Notes under the pieces: model-generated
What the model saw: only the letters and a program-made list of their open reading frames with translations
Databases searched by the model: none
What the model was told of the DNA's origin: nothing
Part shown: positions 56,872-64,000 of the stretch, piece after piece
Layout of the letters: every line of letters starts with the position of its first letter
Position numbering within the stretch: the first letter of the stretch is position 1
DNA from: Schistosoma mansoni
Lineage: Eukaryota; Platyhelminthes; Trematoda; Strigeidida; Schistosomatidae
Direction: 5' to 3'
Length of the DNA: 64,000 bases
Assembly (NCBI RefSeq): GCF_000237925.1
Contig: NC_031497.1
Coordinates: 18,839,705-18,903,704 of the forward strand
Translations under genes and position numbers: made by a program

Positions 56872-57241
56872 CCTGCACATATTTCAAGGAATGCCGAATT
56901 TTAATGACCCACCATCAGTTCAATCGTTTGATCCACTATTAAAGTCTCCTAATTTAATTTCTACTTGGAAACTCTACACGTCAACTCAATTATCCGTGTC
57001 AACAGCAACTGTACTGTCAGGATTTGGTCGCCAACCCTATCATAAAATAAACGTGACTAACATTTACACCACATGGCCGTCAAGTTTTATCCAAAATAAT
57101 TCCCTTTTCACAATCCAATACATGTCGAATGCATATATACTATTGTAATCTTTGCTGTATATACTTTCTAACCTGTATAAACTACAGTTTTCTTGTATGA
57201 CTTTGACAATACATTAGAAAAAAGCTTAACCGTCTTTTCGG

Positions 57242-57247
57242 AATAAA
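57242..57247 (+). promoter_or_regulatory. Candidate poly(A) signal of the tetraspanin gene
   Basis: AATAAA lies about 370 nt after the TAA, with another at about 57261, just before the 3' end of the RTE element on the opposite strand. No cleavage site can be seen. Confidence 0.4.
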
Positions 57248-57377
57248 AACAATTGATTACAATAAATACAAGCTTACCAATTATTATAGTCTATATTTTA
57301 TGCTACAGTTAGCTTATCAACTTGTAAACTTCAATATTTGTTGTAACAAAGCTAGACAATTTCCTGGCTGCTTATCT

Positions 57378-60300
57378 CAGTCGGTCAATTACAACGTATG
57401 ACCAGGCACATATATGCACCGGTCCAAGTTCCATACCTCATTAGCACAACGAGATAAACACCGAATTCATAGAAGTAGTTAATTTAATAGTGGTAATATA
57501 TGAAAGAAAGATTGTATATAAGGATATAGTACAGGAAGAAAGACAGATATGAAGCAATTTTAATCTCACGGTTTAAGAGAAAACAAAGAGTGTATATACC
57601 TATGCCATTGTGATCGGTTCTAAGCCATGTCACACAGAGTCTTTAACCATTGGTTACGATAGTCACTCGGACCCCAACCAAGTAGTGTGCATCTACCAAC
57701 ACGGCTCAGACTAGAAGTAAGTGACTTCAAGCACTGATACCACGTTTTCGTTTGTCCGCCCCCCCCCTAACTCTCTTCCAACCATCCCCAATACTAGTCA
57801 GCATAGCGCGTCGTAGTAATCGGTGTTCAGGCATACGTAACACGTGGCCTAACCATCTCAGTCGATGTAGATTCACAACATGACCAACTCATTTACCATC
57901 ATTCCCTAATGCCCTGTGTCTAACCTCACTATTACTTACCCGGTTATCCCAGCAGATGCGAGTAATATTTCTAAGGCATCCGTGGTCAAATACTAGCAAC
58001 TTACGAGTATCTTCTACTCTTAATGGCCATGTTTCACAGCCGTAAAGTAGAACAGAGCGAACTGCTGCGCAGTATACTCGTTTCTTAATTGATAGACGGA
58101 TATCTCGTCTTCGCCATAGGTGACGTAAGTTGGCAAAAGCCAAATTAGCTTTTTAAATCCGTGCTGAGATTTCATCAGATACCAACCCATTTCGACTGAT
58201 CAGACTTCCAAAAGAAGTGAAGTTGTCGACGCGTTCGACTAATTCACTCCCTATCCTTAGTTGCCAGTCCTGGAGCAACAATTTACATTCAGAGGGGGAG
58301 AAACGTACTCCAAATATCCTGGCATTGTTACTCAGTGCTAACAGAAGACTCTGCATTTTATCAGCGTCTTCACCAAACAGGACTATATCATCTGCGTATT
58401 CTAAGTACATAAGTGAACCTCCTGGTAGATCAATTCCTAAAAAATTTAGTCGTTATTTCCAGCAATGGGTCTATGATGAAATTGAACAAAAATGTAGATA
58501 GTGGACAGCCTTGTCGGACACCACTTGAGGTTTTAAAATCATATGACAGTTCGCCATAAGCTCTGACTCGACTGGTAGTGTTCGAGTAAAGAGCCTTTAC
58601 AAGGTTTCTGTACTTCTGAGGTACACCTTTCAATGACATACACTGCCACAGAACCTCTCGGTCTACATAGTCAAATGTTGCTTTTAAGTCAAGGAAAACT
58701 ATCATTGTCGGACGCCGATAAGCATGTCTGTGTTCTAGAACCTGAAGAATGGTGAATGTGTGATCGATTCAGTCACGACCAGATCTGAAGCCAACCTGAT
58801 TTTCTCGTGTTTGCAGTTCATGAGTCTTAGTTAGGCGTCCAATAATTATTGAGGCTAGTATTTTAGACGCTATATTAGTCCAACTAATCCCTCTATGGTT
58901 ATCACAGGATGATTTTGGCCCCTTCTTATATATTGGGACAATCAGAGATTGTGACCAGTCGGATGAGATTACGTCCAACTCCCAGATTTTAGCTAAAATA
59001 TTAGTCAACCTAATCGCTGAAATTGGACCACCATACTTAAAGACCTCTGGATCCAATGCATCTAGACCAGCTGCTCTTCCTCGTTTCAGATTAGCTATAG
59101 CCTTTTGAACTTCAGCTACAGTCGGGGGACCTATTTCAATGTTCCATCCAGACTGTTTGGGAATGGTGGGTAACTGTAGAGTAGCTGAAGGCCAACTGTT
59201 CTCTAAAGTGTTCTGCCCATCGTTCTAAACATCTGGGCTGAGAGCAGATGAGAGTCTTGTCTTTTTCCGAGATTGTCTCGCTTACAATTGACTCCTTAAT
59301 TCCGGTTTCTTTTATTAGTCTGAAGAGTTGTCTGGCATTGCCTACAGCCGCTGCCTTTTCCATTTCTTTTGCTTTCGTTGCCCAGCACTACTCACAATCA
59401 TTCCTAGACATTTGGTTAACCTAGATCTGATTTGCTTCCGTTCTTCTTCGTGTTCAGAGCCTGATGGGATGAGTTTACAAGAATCCAGCAGTGCAATCAA
59501 CTTAGACGAAATCCATTGGCTTTTTGGAACCGTTTGGTTTAAATTACTAATAGATGTTACTGCTGCTTCCACAACTGTTTGTATATCCTTCCATGCAACA
59601 TCTGGGCCAGCCCCGTCTACAGAACTGCCTAGATGTGAACTCATTTGTTCCTGGAACTTACTTTTGGCTTTCTCGTCACTGAGTTCAATTCTAATGGGTC
59701 TTCTTAGTGTAGTTTTTCTGAGTCCAGTGAGGCGCAAACAAATGCGTGCTCGTATTAAAGCATGATCAGAGTCTAAACATGTATTCCAGTACGAACGACA
59801 GTCTTCTATCGAGCTTCTCCAACGATGACTGATGGCAATATGGTCTATTTGAGTCCATCGTTGGTTTGGTGCAGGTGGTCGCCATGTTAGACGGCGTCTC
59901 TCCTTATGCTTAAAATTATTGTTCGCTAAAAATAAACGATTGTTTGAGCACAGTTGTGACAGACGATCATCATTATCTGTTCGCTAAGCTGGAATACTGA
60001 AATACCCACCTAAATGTCTTTCTGTTTGGTTTAAGCTACACAAGTGGACATTAAAGTCGTCTGCTACGAGTACTATGTCTGAGCACTTAGCTTTTTGAAG
60101 AAGTTCAGAGAGCTTTCTGTAAGTCATCTTTCACTTCATCATGGCTGCAGTCAGTGGGAGCGTAGGCAGAAACGACGAAAAGGCAACGATGTATGTCCCT
60201 ATCCTTCCAAGCTTTTACGGAGCTGTTTAGCCGGATAGCACACAAGCGATTGATCACGGGGATCCATTCTAATAGTGTTAGTTCTGCCCTCGTACTAAGT

Positions 60301-61250
60301 ACTATGCTTACACCTGCAAGTCCACGAGAACTAGCCAGATACGCGGAGGGTGTATCTCATCGGCTCTCCATTTAGGTGAGGTCAAGTGGATGACCACACT
60401 AGGATCCTGTATGCGTGTTTCGGAGACACAACATACACCAACCGTACGAGGTTCTGGGGTTTTAGCCAAGGAGGCCTGTTGGCCGATTTCACATAGGGTA
60501 AGTACGTTGAAGGCTCCAATGTATAGTTTGGAGCGAGGTTTTAGTAGACCTAGGACAGTGTTTTGCTCACTAGAATCGTTGGCTATGGTGACACCTGAGG
60601 AGGAAGCCGAAAGAGGTTTAGTGTTGAAAGTCGAGGTGCGAGGGATAATAGGAATTGAAGAAGGAGATTGGTTATGAATACAGTGATCTTGAGTGCTGTT
60701 ACAGTTATGAGGGCGGTTGTCACTTCCCTGTTACCCACACAGTGGAAGGGTTCTTCTAGAGATACCTGAGAAGGAAATTGGATTAGAAGTGGTCTTAGTG
60801 ACCTGAGAGCGTGACCGCAGCGCTCAAGGGACAACTGCTTGAGGTCGGTCACACACAACCATTTTGCGGGTAATTTTTGTGTTAGTTCTGTACTTGTTGG
60901 GACCTTACAGCAGGAGAAGTATATCCTTGGGGTAAGGCGAGGCTTGCATTTTTAGGGTCGACCTTTTCTAACACCATCCCTCCTTGTGGGAAGGCAGCAT
61001 CGCCGTTATGCTGGTTGTCTGGAGGAAACACCTTACTGCCGTCACATCATTGTACAGTCAGCAGTAAGACTTCGCCTTCGGTTTGCTGCTTTTAGTCTCA
61101 CCGCTCTTCAACCGATCTGCCTAACATGGTAAGACCTTGAGGGACGATTGTTCCAGCCAGTATAGCTCGATGGGTTCATTACGATAGGCAAGCCCGACCG
61201 CCACGTCAAGGTAGCAGCAGCGGTCGAGAGCGTCAAAGTAGTAGCAACGG
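57378..61250 (-). mobile_element. RTE-type non-LTR retrotransposon, near full length (about 3.9 kb), decayed
   Basis: On the minus strand an APE-type endonuclease (about 60560-59700: IGAFNVLTLCEIGQQ, CCVSETRIQDP, NNFKHKERRRLTWRPP, RWTQIDHIAISHRW, LDSDHALIRARI) is followed by a reverse transcriptase (about 59360-58150: NHRGISWTNIASKILA, QVGFRSGRD, FLDLKATFDYVD, GVRQGCPLS, EYADDIVLFGED). A C-terminal part follows (58143-57700: KKRVYCAAVRSVLLYGCETW). The catalytic YADD is kept, but stops and frame changes break the endonuclease and the RT-to-C-terminus junction, so it is not autonomous. Length and order fit the RTE clade; the size recalls the schistosome SR2 element, but that name is only a guess. 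The 5' end near 61250 is judged from loss of GC-rich leader sequence. No target duplication was found. Confidence 0.85.
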
Positions 61251-63902
61251 TCTATCTATTCATTAGTGGTTCAATGACTTGCAGAATTTGAACTGTACTA
61301 TGATTTCGAAAATAAAACGCAAACCAGCAGAATGAGATTGTACCACAAAAAATGCAGAGTTGTATGCTCCCAACTAAACGAAGGTTGAATAGTTCGCTAG
61401 GAATCAAACTCATTACCGTGCATCTAGCACACCTTCCGTGATAAATTTGCACACCAGCTGAAGTCTCATTCAACTAACATATATTCAGTATAATTCTATT
61501 GCGTATCCAAAATTTTATTATTAGTCGCCACTGTAAAACACTACATATTTGACAATATCAGTCAATGACTGATAACACTGTGAAGCAATTAGGTGATATA
61601 CCACTTGTACTAGACCAACAGGATCTCAGGAACCCCACGCTAGTTAACATGAGAGAATTGAAGAAAGAGAAAATATCCACCAGTTAACACCATTGGTTGT
61701 AGTTCTTGAGAAAATAGTCAATTAGACTGCATGCTTGTCTTAGAATCAAGCTAGCAAATAACTGTATCCTCCTTCATATTTCAAAAGTGCCTGATTTTAA
61801 GTCAATGGTAGTGGTATATATGCCAGTTGATACATCACAACTACTCTTCACTCTTTTTAAACCTTGGGTCCCAATATTATCTCTCGCTAGTTATCCATCT
61901 ATTACATTCCGTCTTTCCAAAACATTTCTTCTAGTTCTAGTCTTCCTCGCTATCGTTGTTGGACCCACTACTACGACTACTTTCCGACCCATCTGATTAT
62001 TAACTCGCCTTCCTGATGTGGCACATCCTTTACAGACCTACAAGTCTTTCGCTGATTACTACTAACAGAAATAAGCTTGAAGGTCGGTTTATGATTACTC
62101 GACCTACCAATACTTGAAGAATGAGACTGACAACTTACAACACTACGGTGTGAGAGCAGGTGACACTGCCGAACAGACCTACACATCGCATACTTATTCG
62201 CAATTTTAGACTAACTCCACCTTTGAGCTCTACTGCGTTCAATTTGAACTACATGCTTACAAATTAACATTACATTAGAACTTTTTACCTAGTCAAATTT
62301 GTATGACGACCAAGGGACAACTGAAGACGTTACATTTTCCAAGTTTTGTGTTGCTCCTTTGCACTGGTCAGTACGCAACTACGTACAGTTTGGTACATAA
62401 CCTAACATCAGTATTACTAGACACTATTACAAAACCCATAATGCAACAAGATCAATCACCCACTAGAGTATTTGTCGTATATAATGTATATAAATATATA
62501 TATCATGTTGCACTATACATTAAGATATTGACATTCATAATTTTTACCCAGTGATACCCTAAACATAGCTAGTTCGCTCTTATACCTATCTCGGAACCAA
62601 CGTGCGCGAACATACCTATGATGGCTGAAACGAGTTTTTGTTTTCATATTCTATAGGTAAAAAATACCCGTAACAAAAATGTACATTTTATCAGAAATAA
62701 TTCAGTGACACATCAATGCCAGGTCGGTGCGTTTCGCAGGAAGCCCGAGTTTATTCGCATTTAGCTTGGCCAGCATATCTGTCCTCATGAATATGGAATA
62801 ACTGTCTAGAAATGGTGAACAACGATAGATCCGCAGTATGGGATACATAATGGACTATCAGGCGCACTTTCTAACGCAAAATAAAGAGCACTCAGTGAAA
62901 AAATGCACTTGCCATCGATATCCGTAAAATACTTTACTGAGAATATCCACACACATAAATAAATAGGAATTGACGATAGCTGACTGCATTAGACAATCAT
63001 AAAATGATAAGCAATGCAATGACACGGCTTGATTCAGCTACAGTACAGATTGACTGCCCGACGCCTAAACCCGTTACTTCGTTTTACAACATGAACATAG
63101 TCATTGCAACAATGCCCATGAGAAACAGTATGTACTTCATACAAACAGGAATCATTTATGTGGGATACACTTGCCAAAATGTGTACGTTTCGAGGGACAA
63201 CCAAATCACACTAGTAGAGACCGGAAAAAAATGAAATCATGGATTCTCAATCATACTTGAGCTTAAGAACTGTAGGATGTTCAAGTCTTCCTATTTTAGA
63301 ATGGCTAACTATAGAAGAACGACAAATCACCGTTTATAATCAAGCAGATCTGGACATATGCGTGCTGATTGCATAAAATCAATATTGCAATCCGACCACT
63401 TACTGTGACACTACTGCGCACGTGCCGAGCGAAGGCGAAAGACTAACCATAACACAAACAGAACACGAAATAGATGACGTCAATAAATCTTGGGTCAGTG
63501 GACGCTCATAGCAGAAATTCGAGACGCGTTGATCTGGCAATGACAGGAAATTTATTCTAGAGAACAAGAAAATTTGTAGTTACGTTGTACTAATATCAAC
63601 CAATCAGTGCATGAGAATGCATGATGACTAAGAACTATAATGCATTGTATCCTGGCTTGTACAGGGATCTAGAAACATTTAATTTACCAGTTTTAGGTAA
63701 ACGTTGCAGCTACTTTAGTAACGGAGTTTTTCACAAACCTATTGTTCTTATACGATATCGGATGTAAACTTGATCAATCACAGTGCAAATAAACGCAATG
63801 AAGTAGCATATAAAAGGATCGACTCTATGACATTAAAATTTACAGCGACATGAACTCAGATCACCCATGAATTTAAAATACAAGCATCTTAACCGTACTT
63901 CA
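61251..63902. other. Intergenic region between the RTE element and the P-protein gene
   Basis: No gene recognised. On the minus strand near 61430-61380 a B-box-like GAGTTTGATTCCTAG preceded by GTGCTAGATGCACG hints at one more SINE head. Short open frames (61787-61996, 63004-63234) lack any family resemblance. Confidence 0.45.
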
Positions 63903-63908
63903 TTTATT
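63903..63908 (-). promoter_or_regulatory. Poly(A) signal candidate for the P-protein gene
   Basis: AATAAA on the minus strand, about 11 nt beyond the TAG. This is short but workable for a ribosomal protein gene. Confidence 0.4.
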
Positions 63909-63918
63909 TTCAAGTGTA

Positions 63919-64000
63919 CTAATCAAAAAGCCCAAAGCCCATATCTTCTTCAGATTCGGACTCTTCCTTGACCTCCACCTTTGCAGGCTTGACATCTGCT
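63919..64000 (-). CDS. 60S acidic ribosomal P-protein (P0, P1 or P2), C-terminus only
   Basis: Read on the minus strand from the right edge, 26 codons end in EESESEEDMGFGLFD and TAG (63921-63919). The Lys/Glu-rich hinge followed by an acidic run and the terminal (D/E)DMGFGLFD is the universal C-terminal tail of the stalk proteins P0, P1 and P2, which recruits translation elongation factors to the ribosome. All three share the tail, so the member cannot be chosen here; the body lies beyond position 64000. An AATAAA on the same strand (63908-63903) follows the stop by about 11 nt. Confidence 0.92.
   Translation of the reverse strand, partial: ADVKPAKVEVKEESESEEDMGFGLFD

Noticed and set aside
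63004-63234. 76-codon open frame near the P-protein gene
   Set aside because: No recognisable domain or signal peptide and no supporting context; could be chance.
1-64000. CRISPR array, bacterial operon or prophage
   Set aside because: No regularly spaced direct repeats; gene structure and repeats are those of a flatworm nucleus.

Overview
The window looks like nuclear DNA of a blood fluke (Schistosoma; species not resolved). It is AT-rich, its protein-coding genes are split into small exons by long introns, and the introns are packed with tRNA-headed SINEs carrying hammerhead ribozymes (the Sm-alpha type), RTE-class non-LTR elements, a Penelope-like element, Ty3/gypsy debris and solo LTRs. 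There are no bacterial-style operons. Two runs of exactly 200 N (16549-16748 and 33145-33344) are scaffold gaps.

Four genes can be assembled exon by exon. (1) At 1223-4197 (+) lies the 3' part of a CFAP161-like axonemal protein; its first exons are off the left edge. (2) A band 4.1-like FERM protein (EPB41L5/EPB41L4B, Yurt group) runs on the minus strand from its ATG at 36685 to at least 14281. Nine exons join with consistent phases into F1, F2, F3, the FERM-adjacent region and the start of a Ser/Pro-rich tail; the last exon(s) were not found. (3) A complete tetraspanin of seven exons, 306 residues, lies at 44854-56871 (+). (4) The last 26 residues of a 60S acidic ribosomal P-protein occur at 63919-64000 (-). 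Genes 1 and 2 converge, 2 and 3 diverge, and 3 and 4 converge. They have no evident functional link.

Mobile DNA accounts for most of the rest. An RTE-type element of about 3.9 kb (57378-61250, minus) carries a decayed APE endonuclease and a YADD reverse transcriptase. Fragments of a second RTE family lie at 16.7-17.6, 22.6-22.9, 38.5, 39.8 and 49.6 kb. A Ty3/gypsy pol remnant lies at 40.5-42.2 kb. A 5'-truncated Penelope-like element with a GIY-YIG domain and a hammerhead fold sits in the last tetraspanin-intron region. Two solo LTRs have exact 5-bp target duplications, and a roughly 515-bp retroposon occurs in three copies, one with a 13-bp target duplication.

The most unusual structure is the repeated arrangement of hammerhead-SINEs in head-to-head inverted pairs. 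Two of the pairs share the same spacer, and there is a minimal fold-back derivative, so the pair itself appears to be a propagating unit. Several ribozymes keep the full catalytic core and compensatory helices.
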